Below are positions 5,637 through 11,915 of a DNA stretch of 11,915 nt, piece by piece. The stretch comes from Paenibacillus sp. (lineage in GTDB: Bacteria; Bacillota; Bacilli; Paenibacillales; Paenibacillaceae). Position 1 is the stretch's first letter; each line of letters begins with the position of its first letter. Location of the stretch: assembly GCA_029256665.1 (NCBI GenBank), contig JAQSXN010000051.1, positions 1 through 11,915 on the forward strand, written 5' to 3'. The notes below the pieces were generated by a model. The model saw only the letters and a program-made list of their open reading frames with translations. It ran no database searches and had not been told where the DNA came from. A program made the position numbers and the translations under genes.

Positions 5637-6406
5637 TTTTGGTCATCGACGTTGGCAACACAAACATCGTTATTGGCGTCTATAAGGGCAAGGAGCTTTT
5701 GCATCACTGGCGTCTCAGCACCAACCGGTCCGCAACGGTGGACGAATACGGCATCAACATGCATAATCTGTTCAGCTTCGCGGGCATCAAGACGGAGCAG
5801 CTCGAAGGCGTCATCATATCCTCGGTCGTTCCCCCGCTCATGCGGACGCTGGAGCAGCTCTGCCTCAAATACGTGCGCAAGGCGCCGGTTATCGTCGGTC
5901 CGGGCGTGAAGACGGGACTGAACATCCGCTACGAGAATCCGCGCGAGGTGGGGGCGGACCGAATCGTCAACTCCGTGGCCGGCATCGAGAAGTACGGAAC
6001 GCCGCTTATCGTGGTGGACTTCGGCACGGCGACGACGTTCGATTATATCGACGAGGGCGGCAATTATTTGGGCGGCGCGATCGTGCCGGGCATCGGCATC
6101 TCGACGGAAGCGCTGTACCAGCGGGCGGCCAAGCTGCCGCGCATCGAGCTCGCGAAGCCGAAGAGCGTCATCGGGCGCAATCCGACGACGTCGATGCAGG
6201 CTGGCATTATTTTTGGCTACGCGGGGCAGGTTGACGGCATCGTGGGCAGAATCAGATCCGAATTCGGCGTGAATCCTAGAGTCATCGCGACCGGCGGACT
6301 GGCGGAGCTAATCGCCGCCGAATCGGATACAATAGAAGAAGTGGATCCTCTACTGACGCTGGAAGGTCTCCGAATCATTTACGAACGGAATCAGGAGGGG
6401 CAATAA
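5633..6406 (+). CDS. coaX: Type III pantothenate kinase CoaX
   Basis: CoaX phosphorylates pantothenate in the first step of CoA synthesis. It belongs to the ASKHA-fold type III kinases, which are not inhibited by CoA and require a monovalent cation. The protein has 257 residues. [16 protein letters not shown] (1-16) is the first phosphate-binding motif. RADR-like GADRIVN (107-113) carries the likely catalytic base D109. DFGTATTFD (129-137) is the second phosphate motif, and [11 protein letters not shown] (147-157) and ATGGLA (219-224) complete the fold. The start ATG shares bases with the nadC stop. No strong Shine-Dalgarno sequence is visible (AAGAAGGG lies about 14-21 nt upstream), so translation probably depends on coupling. 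In Bacillus the gene lies next to ftsH; here it follows nadC. Confidence 0.96.
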   Translation: MILVIDVGNTNIVIGVYKGKELLHHWRLSTNRSATVDEYGINMHNLFSFAGIKTEQLEGVIISSVVPPLMRTLEQLCLKYVRKAPVIVGPGVKTGLNIRYENPREVGADRIVNSVAGIEKYGTPLIVVDFGTATTFDYIDEGGNYLGGAIVPGIGISTEALYQRAAKLPRIELAKPKSVIGRNPTTSMQAGIIFGYAGQVDGIVGRIRSEFGVNPRVIATGGLAELIAAESDTIEEVDPLLTLEGLRIIYERNQEGQ

Positions 6407-7317
6407 TGGAACAAGGGCAAGGACAAGCAGGCGATATTTTGGTGCGCGGCACGGCGTGGGGCGGCAAGATCCGCGTATTCGCTTGCCGGACGACCAATCT
6501 GGTGGAGGAGCTGCGCCGTCGTCACGATACGTTCCCCACGGCAACCGCCGCGCTTGGCCGGACGTTGTCCGTCGGCGCGATGATGGGCGCCATGCTGAAG
6601 GGCAAGGAGAAGCTGACGATTCAGGTCAAGGGCGACGGCCCCATCGGCCAGATCGTCGTGGACGCCAACGCGAACGGAGAACTGCGCGGATACGTCGAGC
6701 ATCCGCAGGCGCATCATGGCAGCAACGAACGCGGCAAGCTGGACGTGGCCGGCGCCGTCGGCACCAGCGGCTTCGTGCACGTTACCAAGGATTTGGGACT
6801 CAAGGAGCCGTATCGCGGGAGCGTGCCGATTATTTCGGGGGAGCTGGCCGAGGACTTCACGTATTACTTCGCGGTGTCCGAGCAGACGCCTTCCGCGGTT
6901 GGCGTAGGCGTGCTGGTGGAAAGCGACAACTCCGCCATTCATGCCGGCGGTTATATCGTGCAGCTGTTGCCGGGACTGACCGACGGCGAGATTACGCGTC
7001 TGGAGCAAGCCATCGGAGCGATGCCGCCCGTCACTTCGTTGCTGGCGCAAGGGGAAACGCCGGAGAGCCTGCTGAGATGGGTCGTCGGCGACGACGTCGT
7101 CATCCATCAGACGATGGATTTGGCTTTTAAATGCCAGTGCAACGCCGAGCGGGTCGAGCAGACGCTGATCAGCTTGGGACAGCAGGAAATTCAAAGCATT
7201 ATCGACGAGGACGGGCAAGCGGAAGTCGTCTGCCACTTCTGCAACGAGGTGTTCACCTTCGGTCAGGCGCAGCTGAAGCAGCTGCTGGAGCAGGCAAAAC
7301 CTAAGCCGGTCCAGTAA
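6406..7317 (+). CDS. hslO: Redox-regulated chaperone Hsp33
   Basis: Hsp33 is a cytoplasmic holdase switched on by oxidation, which releases zinc and forms two disulfides. The protein has 303 residues. The N-terminal core domain covers roughly 1-180 and includes the segments DTFPTATAALGRTL and GQIVVDANANGELRGYV. A linker follows, and the C-terminal redox domain holds the four zinc cysteines as CQC (C243, C245) and CHFC (C276, C279). All four are intact, so the redox switch should be functional. AGGAGGGG (6393-6400) lies five bases before the ATG. The start ATG shares one base with the coaX stop (TAATG). The N-terminus is slightly extended and Gln/Gly-rich (MEQGQGQAG). Confidence 0.96.
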   Translation: MEQGQGQAGDILVRGTAWGGKIRVFACRTTNLVEELRRRHDTFPTATAALGRTLSVGAMMGAMLKGKEKLTIQVKGDGPIGQIVVDANANGELRGYVEHPQAHHGSNERGKLDVAGAVGTSGFVHVTKDLGLKEPYRGSVPIISGELAEDFTYYFAVSEQTPSAVGVGVLVESDNSAIHAGGYIVQLLPGLTDGEITRLEQAIGAMPPVTSLLAQGETPESLLRWVVGDDVVIHQTMDLAFKCQCNAERVEQTLISLGQQEIQSIIDEDGQAEVVCHFCNEVFTFGQAQLKQLLEQAKPKPVQ

Positions 7318-7336
7318 CCGGAGGCGCGAGGGAACC

Positions 7337-8296
7337 ATGAAAAGAGGAGAAGTGCTGAAGGCCGTCGTCATCCTTCAAGCGATCTGCCTGATTGCGTTGA
7401 CGGGGGCCGTGTTGATCAAGATGTGGCCGCAAGCGTTCGGCAGAGGGGCGGATCCCTCGCCTTCCATCGAGGATGGCGAAGGTCCGGATGCCGTTCAGCC
7501 GGGCGACGAAGTCGTCGCTTCGGTAGGCGGCATCACGATCACCAAGCGAAAGCTGACCGAGGAGCTGTACGAGCAATACGGCGATGCCGTGCTTCGCACG
7601 CTTATGCTGCGCGAAGCGATGGAGCTGGAAGCGGCGGACAAAGACATCAAGATTACGCAAGAGGAAATGGACCGCGAACTGGCGTCGTCTGCCGAAGGCT
7701 ACGAAAGCGAGGAGCGGTTTTTTACCGTTATGGAGGAGCAACTCGGCCTGAGCAGGAAACAGGTGCTCGAAGACATGCGGTACAAGCTGCTGCTGGAGTC
7801 GATAACGGTCAGCACGGTGACGGTCACGGATGAGGAAGCGGAGGCCTACATAGAAGCGCATCCGGAGCAATTCGCGCCCAAGTCGGAATACCATCTCCGC
7901 TGGATCGTGACCGAAACCCGCAAGCAAGCGGAAAGCGTCTTGGACAAGCTGGCTGGCGGGCAATCGTTCGCGGAATTGGCGCAGGCGCATTCGCTCGACG
8001 AATATACGAAGAACGCCGGCGGGGATCTGGGGTATATCGAAGACGAGGATCCGTTCTACGACGGCGCGGTTCTTGCCGAAGCGGGCAGGATCGCGATCGG
8101 AGAGACGGCGGGTCCCATCGAGATGGAGTCCGGATTTGCCGTCATTCAACTGATGGGAACCAAATCGACGGAGGGCTTGGCGGGGCGGTTGTTGCTGGAT
8201 GCGGTACGGAAGCAGCTCGCGCTGGAGAAGGCGAAGCCGATGGCCGAAATGGAGGAGGAGCTGCTGCTTCGTTACGAAGCGGCCGTCATGAAGTGA
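7337..8296 (+). CDS. Membrane-anchored parvulin-type peptidyl-prolyl isomerase (YacD/PrsA-like)
   Basis: The protein has 319 residues. An N-terminal hydrophobic segment (about 8-29, VLKAVVILQAICLIALTGAVLI) follows a short basic start (MKRGE) and likely anchors it with the rest outside the membrane. A SurA/PrsA-like helical chaperone part spans about 57-175 (ASVGGITITKRKLTEELYEQYG..., VTVTDEEAEAYIEAHPEQF). A parvulin domain spans about 183-275 (EYHLRWIVTETRKQAESVLDKLAGGQSFAELAQAHSLDEYTKNAGGDLGYIE). C17 lacks lipobox context (residue -1 is Ile), so it is not a lipoprotein like classical PrsA. The parvulin domain seems reduced in aromatic and His catalytic residues, so the role may be mainly chaperoning. 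GAGGG (7328-7332) is its near ribosome binding site. It lies 19 nt after hslO and is probably last in the nad-coaX operon. Confidence 0.85.
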   Translation: MKRGEVLKAVVILQAICLIALTGAVLIKMWPQAFGRGADPSPSIEDGEGPDAVQPGDEVVASVGGITITKRKLTEELYEQYGDAVLRTLMLREAMELEAADKDIKITQEEMDRELASSAEGYESEERFFTVMEEQLGLSRKQVLEDMRYKLLLESITVSTVTVTDEEAEAYIEAHPEQFAPKSEYHLRWIVTETRKQAESVLDKLAGGQSFAELAQAHSLDEYTKNAGGDLGYIEDEDPFYDGAVLAEAGRIAIGETAGPIEMESGFAVIQLMGTKSTEGLAGRLLLDAVRKQLALEKAKPMAEMEEELLLRYEAAVMK

Positions 8297-8358
8297 CGGT
8301 CCTCCTCTCGTCGGATTGCCGCTCGCCATGGAATCGGTAAGCGCTTGTAAAGTGGCTA

Positions 8359-8386
8359 TTGACAACGTCGGCTCGAGATTGATAAT
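8359..8386 (+). promoter_or_regulatory. Promoter of cysK
   Basis: A consensus -35 TTGACA (8359-8364) is followed after 16 bp by GATAAT (8381-8386). TAATAT with 18-bp spacing and a TG at the extended -10 position is an alternative. Transcription would begin near 8393, leaving a leader of about 48 nt that contains the CymR-like box and the ribosome binding site. Confidence 0.75.
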
Positions 8387-8403
8387 ATGGAATAAGCAGA
8401 AAA

Positions 8404-8427
8404 CCTACTATTTTAGTCGGAATAAGG
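8404..8427 (+). promoter_or_regulatory. CymR-box-like operator in the cysK leader
   Basis: CCTACTATTTTAGTCGGAAT followed by AAGG contains the ACTA-TTT-TAGT dyad and the GGAAT end that I recall from CymR boxes of Bacillales cysteine genes. CymR, in complex with CysK, represses sulfur-assimilation genes when cysteine is plentiful. The position just downstream of the transcription start fits repression. This is motif recall, not a computed match. Confidence 0.55.
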
Positions 8428-8440
8428 AGGCTTTTCACTT

Positions 8441-9379
8441 ATGGCAAGAATCGTGCAAAGCATTACAGAACTTATCGGCGATACGCCACTGGTTCGTTTG
8501 AACCGCCTGGTACCGGAGGATAGCGCCGAAGTATACGTGAAATTGGAATACCAGAACCCGGGCGCAAGCGTAAAGGACCGCATCGCGATCAGCATGATCG
8601 AAGTAGCGGAGCAAGAAGGCGTGCTGAAGCCTGGCGACACGATCGTCGAGCCGACTTCCGGCAACACGGGCATCGGTCTTGCCATGGTAGCGGCAGCTAA
8701 GGGCTACAAGGCGATTCTGGTCATGCCGGAGACGATGAGCCTAGAGCGCCGCAACCTTCTTCGCGCTTACGGCGCGGATCTCGTGCTGACGCCGGGTTCG
8801 GAAGGCATGAACGGCGCGGTTCGCAAAGCGGAAGAGCTGGTGAAGGAGAACGCATCCTACTTCATGCCGCAGCAATTCAAGAACCAGGCGAACGTGAAGA
8901 TTCACCGCGAGACGACGGGACCCGAGATCGTGGAAGCGATCAATTCCCTCGACGGCAAGCTTGACGCGTTTATCGCGGGTATCGGTACGGGCGGCACGAT
9001 CTCCGGCGCGGGCGAAGTGCTCAAGAAAAACTTCGAGGGCATCAAGATCTATGCGGTAGAGCCTGCGGCATCCCCGATATTATCCGGCGGCACTCCCGGC
9101 CCGCACAAGATTCAAGGCATCGGCGCCAACTTCATCCCGGACATTCTCGACCGCGAGATCTATGACGGCATCCTCACGATCGAGAACGAAGAAGCGTTCG
9201 AATACGCTCGTCGCGCGGCGAAAGAAGAAGGCATTCTGTGCGGCATCTCCTCCGGAGCGGCCATCAGCGCGGCGCTGAAAGTAGCCAAAGAGCTGGGCAA
9301 AGGCAAGCGCGTCGTCGCGATCGTGCAAAGCAACGGCGAACGTTACCTTAGCACGCCGCTGTTCAACTTCGAAAACTAA
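8441..9379 (+). CDS. cysK: Cysteine synthase A (O-acetylserine sulfhydrylase)
   Basis: CysK makes L-cysteine from O-acetyl-L-serine and sulfide using pyridoxal phosphate. The protein has 312 residues, standard length. The PLP lysine is K45 in NPGASVKDR (39-47). The substrate loop TSGNTG is at 72-77, the phosphate-binding GTGGT at 182-186, and the pyridine-ring serine motif SSGAA is near 270-274. The ending STPLFNFEN is typical. In Bacilli CysK also acts as a signalling partner of the repressor CymR, and a CymR-like box precedes this gene. AAGGAGG (8424-8430) lies ten bases before the ATG. The gene has its own promoter and terminator, so it is monocistronic between the nad-coaX and pab operons. 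Confidence 0.97.
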   Translation: MARIVQSITELIGDTPLVRLNRLVPEDSAEVYVKLEYQNPGASVKDRIAISMIEVAEQEGVLKPGDTIVEPTSGNTGIGLAMVAAAKGYKAILVMPETMSLERRNLLRAYGADLVLTPGSEGMNGAVRKAEELVKENASYFMPQQFKNQANVKIHRETTGPEIVEAINSLDGKLDAFIAGIGTGGTISGAGEVLKKNFEGIKIYAVEPAASPILSGGTPGPHKIQGIGANFIPDILDREIYDGILTIENEEAFEYARRAAKEEGILCGISSGAAISAALKVAKELGKGKRVVAIVQSNGERYLSTPLFNFEN

Positions 9380-9388
9380 TGAAACGAC

Positions 9389-9407
9389 CGGACGGCAGGT
9401 CCGTCCG
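9389..9407 (+). other. Hairpin between the cysK stop and its terminator
   Basis: CGGACGG (9389-9395) and CCGTCCG (9401-9407) are perfect 7-bp arms around a five-base loop. No T-run follows. It sits just upstream of the terminator at 9414-9454 and may protect the mRNA 3' end. Confidence 0.5.
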
Positions 9408-9413
9408 TATAAG

Positions 9414-9454
9414 AAGCGCCTACCATTCCTCGGAGTGGCAGGCGCTTTTCTTTT
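9414..9454 (+). terminator. Intrinsic terminator of cysK
   Basis: A long stem pairs AAGCGCCT (9414-9421) with AGGCGCTT (9440-9447), then after an A/C mismatch pairs CCATTC (9423-9428) with GGAGTGG-side bases (9433-9438, one T-G wobble), closed by a small CTCG loop. TTTTCTTTT follows. It starts 35 nt after the cysK stop. Confidence 0.93.
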
Positions 9455-9474
9455 GATGGCCGATTCGGTATACT
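9446..9474 (+). promoter_or_regulatory. Possible promoter of the pab operon
   Basis: TATACT (9469-9474) is a good -10. The only -35 candidate at 17 bp is TTTTCT (9446-9451), which is poor and lies in the T-run of the cysK terminator. A promoter is expected here because the terminator isolates pabB from cysK. Confidence 0.4.
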
Positions 9475-9512
9475 AGGCGCTAACAACGAAAGAAGGATCG
9501 GGGGCGAAGGTG

Positions 9513-11093
9513 ATGGTCACCGCTTGGGAAGAGTGGCTGGGGTGGCGCGCCGAAGGGACGTATACGACGCTGCCGTATTTGCTGGAGCTGCCTTTTCAGC
9601 CCGGCGGGGGCGATATAATCGCTTCGTGGGAGGAAGTATGGCAGGACGCGTCGCCGTACGCATTTGTGCTAGAGAGCGGCAAGATCGGCAGCTTTACCTA
9701 TCTGGGGGCTCATCCGGATGGCGTCATTCGGGGCAAGGGGCTCGAAGCGGAGTCGATGGCGTTTCTATCGATGGAGGAGCAGACGGTAGGAAGCAAAAGA
9801 TGGAAGGGAGCGCCGCTCGACATCGTTCGGGAGTGGATGGGCGACCGCCGCGGTCCGAGATTGGGACGGGGGCCGAAGTGGCTGGGCGGCTGCGCGGGCT
9901 TCTGGAGCTACGATATCGTCCGGACGATCGAGAAGCTGCCGGAGCTGGCAGCCGACGATTGCGGCATCCCGGACTACCTATTCATGCGCATGAACGAACT
10001 ATGGGTCATCGACCACGAACGTTCCGTCGTGTATTGCGTCGTCCATAGTCCCGTCGAGATCGATGCGGCGGAGGAGGATCTTCGCGCGTCCTACGATCGC
10101 GCGGCATCCCGCGCGGAAGGCATGGCGGACTATTGGCTGACCTGGTTCGAGGACGACAAGGCGGCGAGCCGGGCATTGGCGCTGCGCGCGCGGAGGCTTG
10201 CCCTGATGGAGAAGGACTCGCTGCAGATCAACGTCGAGGAGCTGCCGGGGCTGACCTCGCCGTTCACCAAGGATGCGTTCAAGGACGCCGTCCGCGCCAT
10301 TCAGCAATATATCGGGCAAGGCGATGTGTTTCAGGTAAATTTGTCGCAGCGTCAGAGCAGCCGCGTGGACGCCCCGCCGGAGGAATTGTACGAATGGCTT
10401 CGTTTATTCAACCCTTCGCCGTATATGGGCTTTCTACGTTGCCCGGACTTTCAACTCGTATCGGCTTCGCCGGAGCTGCTAGTGGAGCTGGTGGACGGAA
10501 AGCTGGGTACGCGTCCCATCGCGGGCACGAGACGCAGAGGGCGTACGGAAGAAGAGGATTTGCGGTTCGAGGAGGAGCTGCGCACGAGCGAGAAGGAGCG
10601 GGCGGAGCATATTATGCTCGTCGATCTCGAGCGCAACGATCTCGGCCGCATCTCCAAGTACGGCAGCGTGCGGGTAAAGGAGCTTATGGTCGTCGAACGG
10701 TATTCGCATGTGATGCATCTCGTATCCCAAGTGGACGGCGAGCTGGCCGAAGGCAAGGATGCGTATGACGTCATTGCCGCCACCTTCCCGGGAGGCACGA
10801 TAACGGGAGCGCCCAAAATCCGCACGATGGAGATCATCGAGGAGCTGGAGCCCGTGAGGCGCGGTCCCTATACGGGATCCATGGGATGGATTGACTATAA
10901 CGGCGATATGGAATTTAATATAATTATTAGAACGATGTTGGTGCAGGACGGAACCGTGCATATTCAGGCGGGCGCGGGCATCGTGATCGATTCCGATCCG
11001 GAACGCGAGTATTACGAGTCTTTGAGCAAGGCCAAGGCGCTATGGAAGGCGATCGAATACAGCAAGGGGTTAAAAGGGGGAGACGAAACATGA
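9513..11093 (+). CDS. pabB: Aminodeoxychorismate synthase component I (PabB)
   Basis: With PabA ammonia, PabB converts chorismate to 4-amino-4-deoxychorismate, the precursor of p-aminobenzoate and folate. The 526-residue protein has an N-terminal anthranilate-synthase-like domain with FVLES...GSFTYLG (51-65) and the chorismate-binding domain from about 253. The latter has [11 protein letters not shown] (270-280), SASPELLV (317-324), [11 protein letters not shown] (334-344), [28 protein letters not shown] (353-380), [22 protein letters not shown] (425-446) and [16 protein letters not shown] (485-500). The active-site motif reads PIAGT, where some PabB enzymes have PIKGT, so sequence alone does not exclude TrpE. 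The pabA/pabC neighbours decide for PabB. GTG at 9510 directly before the ATG at 9513 is an alternative start. The stop overlaps the pabA start. Confidence 0.9.
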   Translation: MVTAWEEWLGWRAEGTYTTLPYLLELPFQPGGGDIIASWEEVWQDASPYAFVLESGKIGSFTYLGAHPDGVIRGKGLEAESMAFLSMEEQTVGSKRWKGAPLDIVREWMGDRRGPRLGRGPKWLGGCAGFWSYDIVRTIEKLPELAADDCGIPDYLFMRMNELWVIDHERSVVYCVVHSPVEIDAAEEDLRASYDRAASRAEGMADYWLTWFEDDKAASRALALRARRLALMEKDSLQINVEELPGLTSPFTKDAFKDAVRAIQQYIGQGDVFQVNLSQRQSSRVDAPPEELYEWLRLFNPSPYMGFLRCPDFQLVSASPELLVELVDGKLGTRPIAGTRRRGRTEEEDLRFEEELRTSEKERAEHIMLVDLERNDLGRISKYGSVRVKELMVVERYSHVMHLVSQVDGELAEGKDAYDVIAATFPGGTITGAPKIRTMEIIEELEPVRRGPYTGSMGWIDYNGDMEFNIIIRTMLVQDGTVHIQAGAGIVIDSDPEREYYESLSKAKALWKAIEYSKGLKGGDET

Positions 11094-11674
11094 TAGTAGT
11101 CATCGACAACTATGATTCGTTCACGTACAATCTGGTGCAATACTTGGGCGAGCTGGGCGAAGAAATCGTCGTCAAGCGCAATGACGAGATCGATCTCGCG
11201 GGCATCGAAGCGCTTCGTCCGGACCATATTCTGATTTCGCCTGGACCATGCTCGCCGAACGAAGCGGGCATCAGCTTATCGCTGATCGACCACTTCAAGG
11301 GCAAGGTCCCGATCTTCGGCGTCTGCCTCGGGCATCAGTCGATCGGACAAGCGTTCGGCGGCGACGTGGTGCGCGCGGAGAAGCTGATGCACGGCAAGAC
11401 GTCCCAGATTCATCATGACGGGAAGTCGCTCTTCGAGGGCATGGAGTCTCCGTTCACCGCGACGCGGTACCACTCGCTGATCGTGAAGCGGGAAACGCTG
11501 CCGGATTGCCTGGAGATTAGCGCGGAGACGGCCGAAGGGGAGATTATGGCCTTGCGCCATAAGGAGTATGCGATCGAGGGCGTGCAGTTCCATCCGGAAT
11601 CCATCATTACGGATCACGGCCATGCGATGCTTCGCAACTTCCTGCGCCACACGGCCGGCACATTGCAACGATGA
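11090..11674 (+). CDS. pabA: Glutamine amidotransferase, aminodeoxychorismate/anthranilate synthase component II
   Basis: PabA hydrolyses glutamine and feeds ammonia to PabB; in Bacillus the same subunit can also serve TrpE. The 194-residue class I amidotransferase has [14 protein letters not shown] (6-19), [11 protein letters not shown] (50-60), the nucleophile C79 in GVCLGHQ (77-83), [11 protein letters not shown] (101-111), YHSL (127-130) and the H168/E170 pair in QFHPES (166-171), so the triad is complete. AAAGGGGGAG (about 11073-11082) lies seven bases before the ATG. ATGA overlaps join it to pabB upstream and pabC downstream, so the three products should be made in linked amounts. Whether it also supports tryptophan synthesis depends on a trpG gene elsewhere, which the window cannot show. 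Confidence 0.95.
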   Translation: MIVVIDNYDSFTYNLVQYLGELGEEIVVKRNDEIDLAGIEALRPDHILISPGPCSPNEAGISLSLIDHFKGKVPIFGVCLGHQSIGQAFGGDVVRAEKLMHGKTSQIHHDGKSLFEGMESPFTATRYHSLIVKRETLPDCLEISAETAEGEIMALRHKEYAIEGVQFHPESIITDHGHAMLRNFLRHTAGTLQR

Positions 11675-11915
11675 AGGTATGGTTGAACGGTAGCATGATG
11701 GATGGGGGAGAAGCCGTGATCTCGGTATACGATCACGGCTTTTTGTACGGTCTCGGGTTGTTCGAGACGTTCCGCACTTACGGAGGCGAGCCGTATTTGC
11801 CGGAGCGTCACCTGAAGCGGTTGCTGTCCGGATGCTCCGAGCTCGGCATCCCGTTCGGGATGGACGCCGCCGAGCTGCGCGGCCGGGTGCGGGAGCTGCT
11901 TGAGGCGAACGGGCT
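11671..11915 (+). CDS. pabC: 4-amino-4-deoxychorismate lyase PabC, N-terminal part
   Basis: PabC splits aminodeoxychorismate into p-aminobenzoate and pyruvate using pyridoxal phosphate. Only the first 81 codons are present before the window ends. [33 protein letters not shown] shows the fold-type IV aminotransferase start, with the typical [15 protein letters not shown] (21-35) and the [17 protein letters not shown] segment. The ATG shares bases with the pabA stop (ATGA). No Shine-Dalgarno sequence is visible just upstream, so translation is probably coupled to pabA. A terminator-like hairpin covers codons 14-25. The branched-chain aminotransferase family is a close relative, but the operon position supports PabC. 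Confidence 0.92.
   Translation, partial: MKVWLNGSMMDGGEAVISVYDHGFLYGLGLFETFRTYGGEPYLPERHLKRLLSGCSELGIPFGMDAAELRGRVRELLEANG
11711..11744 (+). other. Terminator-like hairpin inside the pabC coding start
   Basis: AAGCCGTGATC (11711-11721) and GATCACGGCTT (11731-11741) form a perfect 11-bp stem with a nine-base loop, and the T-run TTTTT spans 11740-11744. Stem and tail look like an intrinsic terminator about 40 nt after the pabC start codon. It may act as a conditional attenuator when translation stalls, or it may be a coding coincidence around the conserved Asp-His-Gly codons. Confidence 0.45.

Noticed and set aside
11030..11100. TRAP (MtrB) regulation of pabA as in Bacillus subtilis
   Set aside because: Regulation by TRAP needs a run of about nine to eleven closely spaced GAG/TAG triplets over the ribosome binding site; only a few scattered ones are present.
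11678..11687. Copy of the ArsR operator half-site (ATGGTTGAAC, also at 283-292) near the pabC start
   Set aside because: There is no partner AACC arm at the right distance and it lies in coding sequence, so it is most likely chance.

Overview
The window reads as chromosomal DNA of a GC-rich, spore-former-type Firmicute, most likely Paenibacillaceae (Paenibacillus or Cohnella-like). This is an inference. It rests on strong AGGAGG-type ribosome binding sites, the short clostridial/Thermotoga-sized NadA, and the gene order coaX - hslO - membrane parvulin - cysK - pabB - pabA - pabC, which I recall as the conserved Bacillales order downstream of ftsH (yacB-yacC-yacD-cysK-pabB-pabA-pabC in Bacillus subtilis). 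No mobile element, CRISPR array, rRNA or tRNA was seen.

Region 1 (1-1650) is accessory. It holds the last 52 codons of a membrane permease and its terminator, then a three-gene unit: ArsR-type repressor, SRPBCC/AHSA1 protein and VOC/PhnB-like protein, closed by an intrinsic terminator. The unit has a textbook promoter (TTGACT, 17 bp, TATACT) bracketed by two AACC-N4-GGTT operators centred 40 bp apart. The most likely ArsR start codon lies at the predicted transcription start, so the mRNA may be leaderless.

Region 2 (1596-2135) is a 540-bp intergenic stretch, AT-rich in its middle, before nadA. It contains a perfect 8-4-8 palindrome typical of a TetR-like operator, a good minus-strand promoter, an ideal minus-strand Shine-Dalgarno sequence and a 60-codon unrecognised ORF, as well as weak plus-strand promoters and several further dyads. 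This is the least explained part of the window.

Region 3 (2136-8296) is a tight same-strand cluster. nadA, nadB and nadC make nicotinate mononucleotide from aspartate and dihydroxyacetone phosphate. coaX starts CoA synthesis from pantothenate, hslO is the redox-controlled chaperone Hsp33, and the last gene encodes a membrane-anchored parvulin-type foldase. Overlaps (nadB/nadC 8 nt, nadC/coaX 4 nt, coaX/hslO 1 nt) argue for one operon.

Region 4 (8297-9454) is cysK with its own promoter, a CymR-box-like leader sequence and a strong terminator. Region 5 (9455-11915) is the folate/PABA operon pabB-pabA-pabC. Genes are joined by ATGA overlaps, and pabC is cut by the window edge. An 11-bp-stem hairpin followed by a T-run lies inside the first codons of pabC.

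Most of the window is ordinary metabolism. I do not see a clearly new biological system. The best leads are the nadA upstream region with its orphan minus-strand expression unit, the leaderless ArsR promoter architecture, and the terminator-like hairpin inside pabC.
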